Part shown: positions 21,077 to 30,023 of the stretch, piece after piece
Numbering within the stretch: position 1 is the first letter of the stretch
How the letters are laid out: every line of letters starts with the position of its first letter
Assembly: GCA_965197395.1 (NCBI GenBank)
Contig: CBDANB010000007.1
Coordinates: 124,001 to 188,000, forward strand
DNA length: 64,000 bases
Direction: 5' to 3'
Origin: CAZYFH01 sp965197395
GTDB taxonomy: Bacteria; Acidobacteriota; Vicinamibacteria; Vicinamibacterales; UBA8438
Made by a program: the position numbers and the translations under genes
The notes under the pieces: generated by a model
What the model was told of the DNA's origin: nothing
Seen by the model: the letters and a program-made list of their open reading frames with translations, nothing else
The model's database searches: none

Positions 21077-21214
21077 CAAGGGGCGCCTCGTGGCCGCGGG
21101 GGTTCGGGGCGAAGCCCCGTTGAGTCACGGCGCGCACGGCGCGCCTCGCGGCCGCGGAGTGGGGCTCTCGGGGTCCCCGCGAAGCGGCCGCGGGGGTTCG
21201 GGGCGAAGCCCCGT
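21077..21214. repeat. Palindromic intergenic repeat, copy 1 (with partial second copy)
   Basis: GC-rich element carrying the hairpin ttcggggcgaagccccg twice (ends near 21119 and 21213), separated by a segment shared with the other copies (cgcgcacggcgcgcctcgcg, then gagtggggctctcggggtcc). It abuts the stop codon of the M23 peptidase gene at 21221-21223. Further copies are at 27794, 46215, 53073, 58520 and 61530. Confidence 0.85.
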
Positions 21215-21220
21215 CTACAC

Positions 21221-22114
21221 TTAGTTCGCAGAGACCGGACGGGATTCGGGGAGGAGCCGCAGCGGGTTGATGGTTCGACCGTTGGCCCAGACCTCGTAGT
21301 GCACGTTGTAACCCGTCGTGCGGCCCGTGTCGCCCGCGTAGCCGATGACGTCCCCACGCTGCACGGTGTCGCCCGGACGCACCGCGAACTCGGAAAGATG
21401 GCCGTAACGTGTATTGAGACCGAACCCGTGGTCGATCTCAATCAGATTGCCGTAGTTGCCGCGCCGGCTCGCGGCCAGCACCCTCCCCAGCGCGGTCGCA
21501 TAGACCGGCTGACCCCGGCGCGTGGAGATGTCGACAGCCGGGTGAAACTCTCGCTCACCGGTGAACGGGTCGTTCCGATAGCCATAGGCTGCCGAGAGCC
21601 ATCCGTCGGCTGGCCACATCGTCGGGGTGGCGTCGGCTAGCGCCTCGCGCCGCGCCACGCCATGCTGCACGACTCGAAGTCGGTGATCCAGGGTGCCGAG
21701 GAGATCGCTCAGGAGGCCGAATTCGCGGCGCGGCGCCGCACGAGCCGCGCCACCAAGGCCAACGGCGGCGACGCGGAGCGGCTCCGGCAAGCGGTCCACC
21801 GAACGGTCCGCGCCGGCACCGCGGCCGATGCGAGCCGACAGATTGGTGATGGCGAGCTGCAGCGAGGCGATGTTGCCGGTCAGCTCGGTGGCCGATGCCC
21901 GGTAGCTCGAGTTCTCCAGCTCGAGCCGCGCGTTTTGCAGCTGCAGATGTGCGATTTCGTCCTCCGCGGACCAGCGGGTGTGTAACGTCCAGCCGATCGG
22001 GAGCGCCATGACTGCGGCGATCACAGCCGCGGCGGGGCGCACCGGCATCGCGAAGCGGTGGATCACACCACTGGCTCGGTCCGCGACGATAAATGAAAGG
22101 CGTCTCGGGATCAT
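21221..22114 (-). CDS. Membrane-anchored M23 (LytM-type) peptidase
   Basis: 297 aa from the ATG giving MIPRRLSFIVADRASG; a longer frame opens at 22189. One N-terminal membrane segment (AAAVIAAVMALPIGWTL), then a coiled coil (EDEIAHLQLQNARLELENSS to about residue 110), then a peptidase_M23 domain. Metal ligands are present: HPAVDIS, HGFGLNTRYGHLSEF and HYEVW. Such proteins cut peptidoglycan cross-links in the periplasm or, when inactive, activate amidases; the complete ligand set here favours real hydrolase activity. It lies between secA and comM on the same strand. Confidence 0.88.
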   Translation of the reverse strand: MIPRRLSFIVADRASGVIHRFAMPVRPAAAVIAAVMALPIGWTLHTRWSAEDEIAHLQLQNARLELENSSYRASATELTGNIASLQLAITNLSARIGRGAGADRSVDRLPEPLRVAAVGLGGAARAAPRREFGLLSDLLGTLDHRLRVVQHGVARREALADATPTMWPADGWLSAAYGYRNDPFTGEREFHPAVDISTRRGQPVYATALGRVLAASRRGNYGNLIEIDHGFGLNTRYGHLSEFAVRPGDTVQRGDVIGYAGDTGRTTGYNVHYEVWANGRTINPLRLLPESRPVSAN

Positions 22115-22230
22115 GCCTGCAGCCGCGCTGAACCCTAAAAAATAGGGGAACTTTACCATATTTCGGCAGATAGCGTGGCCTCGATGCATGCGAGGCGAAC
22201 ATACGGCGAATCACTCAGCACGGCGCGATG

Positions 22231-23745
22231 CTATCGCCGCTCGGCCATCCGATACTGGAGCGCCTCGGCCACGTGCGACGTGTCGACTCGATCTGTCTCG
22301 GCGAGGTCAGCGATCGTCCGTGCCACCTTCAGCACCCGATCGTAACTACGGGCGCTCAGCGGCAAGCGCTGAGCCGCGGCGGCGAGGAGTCGCGTTCCCT
22401 CTGTGTCAAGGGCACAATGCAGGCGTAGCGCATGGCCCGCGAGATCCGCATTGACGCGCGGCGTGGTACCGAAGCGTCCCTCCTGACGTGCGCGCGCGGC
22501 TGAAACCCGTGTGCGGACCGACGCGGAGGCCTCTCCAGTCGGCTCGCCGACGAGCTCCTCGATGGAGAGCGCCGGCACCTCGACGACGAGGTCGAGGCGG
22601 TCAAGCAAGGGCCCAGACATCCGGCTCCGGTATCGCTCAACCTGGTGGGGCGTGCAGCGGCAGGGTCGGCGACAGTCGCCGCGGTAGCCGCACGGACAAG
22701 GATTCATCGCGCCCACGAGCAGGAATCGAGCGGGGAAGCTGACGGTGCGCGCCGCGCGGGCGATCCGCACGACGCCCTCTTCGAGCGGTTCACGCAACGC
22801 CTCCAGCGCCCGCCGATCGAACTCGAGCATCTCATCGAGAAAAAGGACACCGTTGTGGGCCAGGCTGGCCTCACCCGGACGCGGGTCGCTGCCGCCCCCG
22901 ACCAGCGCGGCTCCCGATACGGTGTGGTGCGGTGCGCGAAAGGGACGCGCGGCGAGGAGCCCGGTCGAGCGCGCGAGCAGCCCGGCCACAGAGTGAATCG
23001 ACGTCGTGGCCACCGCTTCGTCGAAGCTCGGTGCGGGCAGGAGACTCGGGAGCCGTCGCGCGAGGAGCGTCTTGCCCGCGCCCGGCGGGCCAACGAGGAG
23101 GATATTGTGTCGTCCGGCGGCGGCCACTTCGAGCGCGCGTCGCGCGACGATCTGACCCTTGACGTCGGCGAGGTCGGGGGAGTCGCACGTCGCCGATCGA
23201 GCGGAGACGGGCGCGACGGGGCGCGACATCGCCTGGGCCCGGCCGGCGAGCACCTCGACCATGCTCGCGAGCGTGTCCACGGGGACGATGTCGAGGCCGG
23301 GCACGACGGCGGCCTCCAGTGCATTGACCGTGGGCACCACGAGTCGCATGCCTTGCTGGCTGGCGGCGATCGCGACGGGGAGCACGCCCGGCGTTGGCTG
23401 GATGCCGCCGTCGAGCGAGAGTTCCCCGATGACGAGTGCGTTACGAAACGCGTCGGGTTCCACGTGCCCCGAAGCGGCGAGGATGCCGAGCGCGACGGGC
23501 AGGTCGAAGGAGGTGCCGGTCTTGCGGACGTCGGCCGGAGCCAGGTTGACGGTGACCCGGTGGTCGGGGAACGCCCACCCGGAGTTTCGGATCGCGCTGC
23601 GCACGCGGTCGCGGCTCTCGCGCACGCTCGAATCGGGCAGACCGACGACCACGAACTGCGGCAATCCGAGGCCGACGTCGACTTCGACATGAACGACCGA
23701 CGCGTGAACGCCGTCGAGCGTCGCCGATTGCACACGAGCGAGCAC
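22231..23745 (-). CDS. comM: YifB/ComM family Mg-chelatase-like AAA+ ATPase
   Basis: 504 aa from a GTG. N-terminal Lon-protease-like fold (about 1-165, GLPQFVVVGLPDSSVRESRDRVR), AAA+ module with Walker A GPPGAGKTLLARRLP and Walker B GVLFLDEMLEF, a cysteine-rich NPCPCGYRGDCRRPCRC loop, and a C-terminal Mg_chelatase_C domain (LSARSYDRVLKVARTIADL). In naturally transformable bacteria ComM is a branch-migration helicase for integrating incoming DNA; the pilus genes at 28815 onward fit that but do not prove competence. Confidence 0.93.
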   Translation of the reverse strand: MLARVQSATLDGVHASVVHVEVDVGLGLPQFVVVGLPDSSVRESRDRVRSAIRNSGWAFPDHRVTVNLAPADVRKTGTSFDLPVALGILAASGHVEPDAFRNALVIGELSLDGGIQPTPGVLPVAIAASQQGMRLVVPTVNALEAAVVPGLDIVPVDTLASMVEVLAGRAQAMSRPVAPVSARSATCDSPDLADVKGQIVARRALEVAAAGRHNILLVGPPGAGKTLLARRLPSLLPAPSFDEAVATTSIHSVAGLLARSTGLLAARPFRAPHHTVSGAALVGGGSDPRPGEASLAHNGVLFLDEMLEFDRRALEALREPLEEGVVRIARAARTVSFPARFLLVGAMNPCPCGYRGDCRRPCRCTPHQVERYRSRMSGPLLDRLDLVVEVPALSIEELVGEPTGEASASVRTRVSAARARQEGRFGTTPRVNADLAGHALRLHCALDTEGTRLLAAAAQRLPLSARSYDRVLKVARTIADLAETDRVDTSHVAEALQYRMAERR

Positions 23746-24033
23746 GATACCCGGCCTAACCCCACATCAACCCAAGTGAACTCGGGGTGAGAGGCAGCAA
23801 GGGACGGTCCAGCGTGCGGAGCTGCAGGAGGCAAGGCGTTTCGGCGCTGGTGCCGGGCGCGCGGTGCAGATCCTGCCATGCGGTCGGACGACCCGCGGCC
23901 CGGGAACTGCGCCCTTCCCCGAACAGCCCGCGGGCGTCACGGCGCGGCCGAGTCCGGCGGGTATGATGTACGCCGCCCAGTCGCCCCGACGAGGCCGTTA
24001 TGGGGCACGCAATGAGTAGTGTGGACGCGTCAC
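23746..24033. other. Divergent intergenic region, 288 bp
   Basis: Lies between the divergent comM and glycosyltransferase starts. A TATGAT hexamer near 23962 could be a -10 box for the glycosyltransferase, without a clear -35. No small gene or terminator seen. Confidence 0.35.
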
Positions 24034-24711
24034 ATGCGGTTATCGATCATCATTCCGGTGTTCAACGAGTGCGCCACCATCCGAACGGTGCTGGAACGAG
24101 TGACGGCCGTCGATCTCGACACGGAAGTGGTCGTCGTGGACGACGGTTCAACGGACGGGACTCGCGAGGTGCTGGCGGAGCTGGGCGGGAGCGGACCGAT
24201 CATCGTGCTGCATGACACGAACCGGGGCAAGGGCGCCGCGCTGCGGACGGGCATCCGCCATGTCACCGGCGACTATGTGGTCGTCCAGGACGCGGACCTC
24301 GAGTACGACCCGGCGGACTATCACAAGCTGCTGGCTGTGGCGCAGGAGCGCCAGGCGGACGTCGTGTACGGCTCGCGCCTGGCCAACACGCGCCCACCGA
24401 TGGCGCTGCGTCACTGGGTCGGCAACCGGCTTCTGACCGGGTTCACGAACTTGCTTTTTCGGTCTGCGCTCACGGATATGGAAACGTGTTACAAGCTGCT
24501 TCGCCGCAGCGTGCTGGCCGACATCGACATCGTCTCGAATAGCTACAACGTCGAGCCCGAGATCACCGCGAAGTTGCTCAAACGCGGGTTCGTCATCCAC
24601 GAGGTTCCTATCAGCTACGCGGCTCGGAGCCTGGCCGAAGGCAAGAAAATCCGATTGGTGGACTTCGTGTCTGCGGTCTGGACGCTCGCCAGATACCGCG
24701 TCTTGGCGTAA
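24034..24711 (+). CDS. Family 2 glycosyltransferase (polyprenyl-phosphate hexose synthase-like)
   Basis: 225 aa; the ATG giving MRLSIIIPVFNECATI is the natural family start. GT-A fold: nucleotide-binding VVVDDGSTDGT, metal motif VQDADLEYDP, acceptor region DMETCYKLLRRSVL, and a C-terminal IRLVDFVSAVWTLARYR. No transmembrane helices, as in dolichol-phosphate-mannose-synthase-like enzymes that charge a lipid carrier. It likely acts at the cytoplasmic face in glycan or glycoprotein synthesis; no other sugar gene adjoins. It ends 8 bp from the aldehyde dehydrogenase stop. Confidence 0.88.
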   Translation: MRLSIIIPVFNECATIRTVLERVTAVDLDTEVVVVDDGSTDGTREVLAELGGSGPIIVLHDTNRGKGAALRTGIRHVTGDYVVVQDADLEYDPADYHKLLAVAQERQADVVYGSRLANTRPPMALRHWVGNRLLTGFTNLLFRSALTDMETCYKLLRRSVLADIDIVSNSYNVEPEITAKLLKRGFVIHEVPISYAARSLAEGKKIRLVDFVSAVWTLARYRVLA

Positions 24712-24719
24712 CCGGCCAA

Positions 24720-26492
24720 TCAGCGTCCGGTGAGCCCCGTCTCCACCAGCACGCCGCGGGTCGTGCCGAGATCGCGCGCCGATGGTGTGACGATCGTTCG
24801 GTCGTCGATCAGGATGGAGCGATCCTCGTCGATCGCCGCGCGAACGTCCGCCTCGCACACGAACGCCGCCGCCGTGGCGGGCGGCGTCGTTGACGGTATC
24901 ACTGGCTGGCCGGGCGGCGTCGGTGACGGTATCGCCGTCGGTGATGGTTGCGCCGGCTTGGCGAGTGTTATGCGCCTGGTCGCCCGGACGCGCGTGCCGC
25001 GCGCGGCGAGGAAGGCGTCGATGCGCGTGGCAAGCGCGTGCGGATCGAGCGCAGCCGGTGCGGCATGATGACGCGGTGCCGCAGGTAGGTGTCGCGGCGC
25101 CGCCGCGCCGGTGGCATCGTGACGCGGCGCCTGGCGGATCCCGTACGCGACACGCTTGATGTTCAGCAGGTGGCGTGGCGTGATGTTGTCAGAGGTGATG
25201 TTGCCGTGGCCACCGCACCCGAGCGTCATCGCCGGCTCGAGACCCGTCGTCAAGCCGATCGAACCGAGGGTCGTGGACGTGTTGACCACGATCCGAAACG
25301 CGGGCTTCTTCAGGCCGAACTCGAGGACGATCGCGTCGTCGCGAGAGTGGATCGCCATCGTGTGCCCCAGACCGCCGTATCCGAGGATCTCCTTGCACCG
25401 CTCGCAACCGGTGCGCCAGTCGTCGACCACATAGAACGCAAGCACGGGACAGAGCTTCTCGATTGACAGCGGATGATCGCGTCCGACACCCGTGAGGGGC
25501 GCAATCAGCACCCGTGTCTCGGGCGGCACGTCGATGCCCGCCTGCCGGGCAATCTCGACGGCGCTCTTGCCGACGAGGGCAGGGTTCGGGAGTCGCTGCG
25601 GTGTCACGAGCGCCGCCGCGACCCTCGCACTCTCCGATGTGCCCATGAAGTGCCCACCGGCGGCCTGAAACGCGCGCCGCACGTCGTCTGCAATGGCGGC
25701 ATCGACGACGACGGAGTTCTCGGCGGAGCACAGCACGCCGTTGTCGAAGGTCTTGCCGGTCATGATGTCGTCGACGGCCTTCGAGACGTCCGCCGACCGC
25801 TCGATGTAGGCCGGCGCGTTGCCCGGTCCGACGCCATATGCCGGCTTGCCCGCGGAGTACGCGGCGCGGACGAGCCCGAGCCCGCCGGTCGCCAGAATGA
25901 CGGCGATCTCGCGCCGCTTCATAAGGGCCTGGGTACCGGCGAGCGTCACCGTCGTCATGCATCCGATGGCCCCGTGCGGCAGACCGGCCGAGGTGGCCGC
26001 GCGCGACATCAACTCGACCGTGCGAGTGATGCTGCCAACGGCTGCGGGATGCGGGCTGACCACGATGGCACAGCGCGCCTTGATTGCGATCAGGAGCTTG
26101 TAGATGGCGGTCGATGTGGGGTTTGTGGATGGCACGATTGCCGCGACGACGCCGAACGGCTCTGCAATCTCCACCACGCGCCGGTCGTCGTGCCTGGCGA
26201 TCACACCGACCGTCGCCATCGGGCGGATGAAGTCGTAGACGGTGCGGGCCGCGAAGAGGTTTTTCTGGACTTTGTCGGCGACGACCCCGTAGCCAGTCTC
26301 GTGGACGGCCGCCGCTGCAAGCGGCTCGGCCTGGTCGGCGGCCACCCCAGCCATCGCGCCGACGATCGCGTCGATCTGCGCCTGCGTGAGCTCCGCGAGG
26401 CGCTGCTGGGCTTGTTTGGCCCGTTCGGCGAGCCGCGTTGCCTCGCGAACGGCGAGGTCATCTCGGTCGGACGCTGCCGTCACGTCAACCAT
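24720..26492 (-). CDS. BMC-associated CoA-acylating aldehyde dehydrogenase with long C-terminal tail
   Basis: 590 aa, about 130 longer than PduP/EutE relatives. Core (1-453): cofactor motif VPSTNPTSTAIYK, GPGNAPAYIE, catalytic Cys255 in NGVLCSAENS, and a GCGGHGN/NITPRHLLNIKRVAYG end typical of CoA-dependent acetaldehyde/propionaldehyde dehydrogenases. It would convert an aldehyde plus CoA and NAD to acyl-CoA. Then an Ala/Pro/His linker (454-482), a predicted helix (DPHALATRIDAFLAARG, 483-499), a Pro-rich stretch (511-543) and a tail, FVCEADVRAAIDEDRSI to ARDLG (544-590), that resembles segments on other BMC proteins (from memory). It is downstream of the shell gene with a 30-bp gap, so encapsulation is likely. 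Substrate unknown. Confidence 0.9.
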   Translation of the reverse strand: MVDVTAASDRDDLAVREATRLAERAKQAQQRLAELTQAQIDAIVGAMAGVAADQAEPLAAAAVHETGYGVVADKVQKNLFAARTVYDFIRPMATVGVIARHDDRRVVEIAEPFGVVAAIVPSTNPTSTAIYKLLIAIKARCAIVVSPHPAAVGSITRTVELMSRAATSAGLPHGAIGCMTTVTLAGTQALMKRREIAVILATGGLGLVRAAYSAGKPAYGVGPGNAPAYIERSADVSKAVDDIMTGKTFDNGVLCSAENSVVVDAAIADDVRRAFQAAGGHFMGTSESARVAAALVTPQRLPNPALVGKSAVEIARQAGIDVPPETRVLIAPLTGVGRDHPLSIEKLCPVLAFYVVDDWRTGCERCKEILGYGGLGHTMAIHSRDDAIVLEFGLKKPAFRIVVNTSTTLGSIGLTTGLEPAMTLGCGGHGNITSDNITPRHLLNIKRVAYGIRQAPRHDATGAAAPRHLPAAPRHHAAPAALDPHALATRIDAFLAARGTRVRATRRITLAKPAQPSPTAIPSPTPPGQPVIPSTTPPATAAAFVCEADVRAAIDEDRSILIDDRTIVTPSARDLGTTRGVLVETGLTGR

Positions 26493-26522
26493 GCCAAGGC
26501 AAGGACACCCGGACGCGGGCTG

Positions 26523-26807
26523 CTAGGCGTCCTTGGGCGCGGGAAGTATCTGTTCGACTTCGTCGTGCGGTCGTGGGATGACGTGCACCGACACGAGTTC
26601 ACCGACGCGACGAGCCGCTGCGGCGCCAGCGTCGGTCGCGGCCTTGACGGCGCCGACGTCACCCCGGACCATCACGGTGACGTAGCCAGAGCCGATGTAC
26701 TCTTTTCCGATCAGCACCACGTTGGCGGCCTTGACCATGGCATCGGCGGCCTCGATCGAGCCGGTCAGACCCTTCGTCTCGATCATGCCGAGCGCTTCGA
26801 GTGTCAT
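26523..26807 (-). CDS. BMC-domain shell protein (BMC-H, hexamer-forming)
   Basis: 94 aa, one Pfam BMC domain, started at the ATG giving MTLEALGMIETKG. The frame is open 27 codons further upstream, but that part is not family-like. Key features: EALGMIETKGLTGSIEAADAM, the pore loop IGSGYVTVMVRGD, and DVGAVKAATDAGAAAARRVGE. Such proteins tile into hexagons forming the facets of microcompartments and gate small metabolites through the pore. First gene of a two-gene unit with the aldehyde dehydrogenase; no vertex (EutN/CcmL) or trimer shell gene is in the window, so the full shell needs genes elsewhere. Confidence 0.95.
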   Translation of the reverse strand: MTLEALGMIETKGLTGSIEAADAMVKAANVVLIGKEYIGSGYVTVMVRGDVGAVKAATDAGAAAARRVGELVSVHVIPRPHDEVEQILPAPKDA

Positions 26808-26902
26808 GAGACGTGAGCTCCCACGGGTGGGCGACGGTGAGTATGGGCCGCGACGCACCGTAGCATATTGCTTTCGCTGCGGCAACACGCTAGTGTCTCG
26901 GG

Positions 26903-27796
26903 GTGGTGCGTCGCGTGATCCACGGTCGCCGTTTCACGACTGCATGCCTGTTCGTCGTCGGCTGGTCGATCCATGGGGCCTGTGCCGACCCTCCTGCTCC
27001 AATCGCCACACCGACCCTGGGCGTGAGCCGTGCGACCGTTCCGCTCGGAGGTCCGCTGGAACTTAGTATCCGGTTCGATGTCGCGCCCACCGTCGCGCCA
27101 TTGACAGAAGACTATCGGGTGCTTCTGCATTTCCTGAACACCGACGCGGATCTGCTGTGGGCTGAAGACCACGACCCGCCCGTGCCGACCTCGACCTGGC
27201 AGCCAGGCCAGCGGGTTGAGTATACGCGTCGGATGACGGTTCCGATGTATCCCTATATCGGCGAAGCACTTGTGGCCGTTGGGCTGTATTCGCGGGAGAC
27301 AAACGAGCGATTGCCGCTGGCAGGGGACGACCTCGGTCAGCAGGCGTATCAGGTCGCACGCGTGGCCCTAATGCCCCAACCGGAAGGCAGCTTCATGGTG
27401 CAGGGCGAGGGCTGGCACCCGGCCGAGTTCGAAGGGGACGGCCGCAACGATTGGCGTTGGACGACCGGACGCGCGGTGCTCTCAGTGCGCAATCCCGGCA
27501 CGGACGCGTTGTTCGTCATCGACCTCGAGGGGCGGCCGGATATGTTCGACGGACCACAGACAGTGTCGATCGTGATCGCGGATCGAGTCCTCGAGGACAT
27601 CGTGGTCGAGACGAACGATCGTGTCTACGTCGAGCGAATCCTGAGCGCCGACGATCTTGGATCATCCGAGACGGTAGACATCGAGTTGCACGTGACCCCG
27701 ACCTTCGTTCCGGCCGAGCGCGATGGCTCGGCGGAGGACACGCGCGAGCTCGGCGCGCGGGTCTTCTACACGTTCTTCGAACCAGGCGAATTCTAG
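26903..27796 (+). CDS. Exported beta-rich protein of unknown function
   Basis: 297 aa from a GTG (MVRRVIHGRRFTTAC). A signal segment (ACLFVVGWSIHGACA) suggests export, possibly as a lipoprotein since a Cys sits at its end. The rest is beta-rich: VPLGGPLELSIRFDV, YRVLLHFLNTD, and PMYPYIGEALVAVGLYS read like an Ig-like beta sandwich. WHPAEFEGDGRNDWRWTTGRA recalls a domain that I associate with sugar-transferase neighbourhoods in Acidobacteria, but I cannot name the family. Divergent from the BMC gene with 95 bp between; a palindromic repeat begins at its stop codon. Confidence 0.7.
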   Translation: MVRRVIHGRRFTTACLFVVGWSIHGACADPPAPIATPTLGVSRATVPLGGPLELSIRFDVAPTVAPLTEDYRVLLHFLNTDADLLWAEDHDPPVPTSTWQPGQRVEYTRRMTVPMYPYIGEALVAVGLYSRETNERLPLAGDDLGQQAYQVARVALMPQPEGSFMVQGEGWHPAEFEGDGRNDWRWTTGRAVLSVRNPGTDALFVIDLEGRPDMFDGPQTVSIVIADRVLEDIVVETNDRVYVERILSADDLGSSETVDIELHVTPTFVPAERDGSAEDTRELGARVFYTFFEPGEF

Positions 27797-27956
27797 ATGG
27801 GGCTGCGCCCCAACTTAGATGGGGCTGCGCCCCAACTTAGATGGGGCTGCGCCCCAAACCCCCGCAACCGCTGCGCGGGGACCCCGAGAGCCCCACTCCG
27901 CGGTTGCGCGGCGCGCCGTGCGCGCCGTGATCCGATGGGGCTGCGCCCCACGCCGC
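27794..27956. repeat. Palindromic intergenic repeat, copy 2, with 22-bp triplication
   Basis: From the TAG stop onward a 22-bp unit (tagatggggctgcgcccc plus aact) occurs three times in tandem (27794-27859), each able to fold as tggggctgcgcccca. Then follows the shared core aacccccgc, ggggaccccgagagcccca and gcgcgccgtgcgcgcc in reverse orientation to copy 1, and one more atggggctgcgcccca at 27936-27951. Confidence 0.88.
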
Positions 27957-28006
27957 CGCGACCGCCAGCGTTGCGCGGTCGCCGGCACGTGTGTTACGTT
28001 GGGCGG

Positions 28007-28672
28007 ATGCCCTCCGGCCGATGGTCCTTGCCGTGGTGCGGTGTCGTGTGGTGCCTGCTGGTACAGCCGACCTCCGCGCCCCCCGAGGCAGAGCGCGTCT
28101 ATTTCACGACCGGGCAGGTGCTGGCGACCGTGGGTCACGCGGTCGAGGGGCGCGGGGTCCGACTCCGTCTACGCGATGGCGGGGAGATGCTCGTCGACCC
28201 GCGCCTCATCGTGCGCATCGAGTCTGACGCCGCGTCTGTTCCGGCGTATCCGCTGACCGCCCGCGTGTCGAGGCCGCGTCTGCCGGCGAAGCCGTACGCG
28301 GATATCGTCGCCAGTGCGTCCGCGCGTCACGGTGTCGATGCCAGATTGGTGCACGCGCTGATCCAGGTCGAGTCGGGATACCGGGCCAATGCGCACTCAT
28401 CCAAGGGCGCGATGGGGTTGATGCAGCTGATGCCGGCGACCGCGGCACGATACGCGGTCGGCAACCCGTTCGATCCGAGTGCAAACATCGACGCCGGCAC
28501 CCGCCATCTCAAGACCCTGCTGGAGGAGTTTGGGACGCGGGGGGCCCTCGCCGCTTACAACGCCGGCGAGGGCACGGTGCGTCGTTTTCACGGGATTCCC
28601 CCCTATCCCGAAACCCGCCGGTACGTGAGCCGCGTGCTGGAGATCGTGGACGCAGCCGTCGGCCAGCACTGA
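28007..28672 (+). CDS. Soluble lytic transglycosylase (SLT domain)
   Basis: 221 aa. Signal peptide MPSGRWSLPWCGVVWCLLV, possibly cut after TSA. Residues 30-80 are a small beta region (VYFTTGQVLATVGHAVEG). The SLT domain follows: catalytic Glu in ALIQVESGYRANAHS, KGAMGLMQLMPATAARY, then GTRHLKTLLEEF and ALAAYNAGEGTVRR. It cuts the MurNAc-GlcNAc bond, leaving 1,6-anhydro-MurNAc. Next to a pilus/secretion operon such enzymes often open the wall for the assembly; the MurNAc salvage cluster at 42-46 kb could use its products. Confidence 0.92.
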   Translation: MPSGRWSLPWCGVVWCLLVQPTSAPPEAERVYFTTGQVLATVGHAVEGRGVRLRLRDGGEMLVDPRLIVRIESDAASVPAYPLTARVSRPRLPAKPYADIVASASARHGVDARLVHALIQVESGYRANAHSSKGAMGLMQLMPATAARYAVGNPFDPSANIDAGTRHLKTLLEEFGTRGALAAYNAGEGTVRRFHGIPPYPETRRYVSRVLEIVDAAVGQH

Positions 28673-28745
28673 CGGCTACCGTGCACGGCTTCGCCTCCCA
28701 CCGGATCAAGATAAGTCCGTGTGTCTCAATGGGTTCTGGCCCTCT

Positions 28746-28754
28746 GGTATAATC
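28746..28754 (+). promoter_or_regulatory. Extended -10 promoter of the pil operon
   Basis: TGGTATAAT is a consensus extended -10 element (TGn-TATAAT) 60 bp before pilC. No recognisable -35 hexamer precedes it, as is usual for extended -10 promoters. It sits in the only gap (142 bp) ahead of a run of overlapping genes. Confidence 0.65.
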
Positions 28755-28814
28755 CCAATTGGGTGACCAGCCGATAACGTACACGCTGATGCCGTCGTTC
28801 TGGCGCCGCCCCCT

Positions 28815-30023
28815 ATGGAGTTTCGCTGCCGACTCGGAACCGACACCGGTGAGATTCTCGAGGGCGTGTATGTCGCCGACAACGAGGCGAAGCTGCGCCA
28901 GGACCTCGAGGAGAAGGGTCTCTATGTCCTCTCGCTGCGCCAGCGCGGCACCCTCGGCTGGCAAGGGCTGACGCTTCCGAAGCGGCAGCGCATCGCGACC
29001 CGCGATTTCATCATCTTCAACCAGGAGCTCGCGGCGCTGCTGCGCGCCGGCATGCCTCTGGTGCAGTCGCTCGATATCCTGCGACAGCGCGTGGAGAACG
29101 CGGTGTTCAAGTCGGTGCTCGATGACGTGCACGACCGGGTACGGAGCGGCTCGGCGCTCTCCGACGCGTTCGCGGCCCACGGTGCGATGTTTCCCGGCGT
29201 GTACACCGCGTCGATCATGGCCGGCGAAAAGAGCGGCAGCCTCGAGGAGGTGCTCCGACGGTTCATCAGCTACGCGCGTCTCGTCACGGGCGTCAGGCGC
29301 AAGATGCTCTCGGCGCTCATCTACCCGGCGATCCTCCTCACACTGGCGTTGGTTGTCGTCATCATCATCGTGCTACTCGTCGTACCCGAGTTCGGGAACT
29401 TCTACGATGGGATGGGTGCCGACCTCCCGCTCGCCACCCGTGCGCTCACGGCGGTCTCGGAGACGCTGCGGGAGACGATACTGTTCATCATCGCCGGCGG
29501 TATCGCGGGTGGCGTGGGTCTCTGGGCGTGGCTCAAGCAGCCCAGCCGCCGCGCTACGATCGATCGGGTGCTGTTGCAAGTGCCGGCGGTCGGCGCGATC
29601 GCGGCGAAGTTCGCGACGTCGCAGCTCGCGCGCACGCTCGCCACACTGCTCGGCGGCGGGATCCCGCTCGTCAACGCCATCGATGTGGCAACGCGCTCTG
29701 TCGGCAACCAGCACTTCTCGCGCCAGCTGACGCAGATCGCCCAGGAGGTGCGCGAGGGGCAGGCGCTCTCCCTGTCAATGTCGGCGCGCGGGGTGTTTCC
29801 GACGGTCGCCGTCAAGATGGTGGAGGTGGGCGAGTCGACGGGGGCGCTGCAGGACATGCTGAACAACGTAGCCGACTTCTTTGATGAGGAGATCGAAACG
29901 ACGCTGGCGCGCGTCGTGACGCTGGTCGAACCGGTGCTGCTGGTGGTGATGGGGATTGTGATCGCCGCGCTGCTGCTGGCACTGTACTGGCCGCTGCTTC
30001 AGCTCGGAGCCGTCGTCGCATGA
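28815..30023 (+). CDS. pilC: Type IV pilus/type II secretion inner-membrane platform protein
   Basis: 402 aa, GspF/PilC family. Two T2SSF domains (about 70-190 and 275-395) with the conserved FNQELAALLRAGMPLVQSL, and KMVEVGESTGALQDML near the second; three hydrophobic segments (about 170-195, 220-245, 375-398). It anchors the ATPase to the membrane and helps feed pilin subunits into the fibre. First gene of the operon; its stop overlaps the pilB start (ATGA). Confidence 0.92.
   Translation: MEFRCRLGTDTGEILEGVYVADNEAKLRQDLEEKGLYVLSLRQRGTLGWQGLTLPKRQRIATRDFIIFNQELAALLRAGMPLVQSLDILRQRVENAVFKSVLDDVHDRVRSGSALSDAFAAHGAMFPGVYTASIMAGEKSGSLEEVLRRFISYARLVTGVRRKMLSALIYPAILLTLALVVVIIIVLLVVPEFGNFYDGMGADLPLATRALTAVSETLRETILFIIAGGIAGGVGLWAWLKQPSRRATIDRVLLQVPAVGAIAAKFATSQLARTLATLLGGGIPLVNAIDVATRSVGNQHFSRQLTQIAQEVREGQALSLSMSARGVFPTVAVKMVEVGESTGALQDMLNNVADFFDEEIETTLARVVTLVEPVLLVVMGIVIAALLLALYWPLLQLGAVVA

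Noticed and set aside
27794..27859. Three regularly spaced repeats considered as a CRISPR array
   Set aside because: The 22-bp units are contiguous without spacers; it is a tandem repeat of a hairpin.
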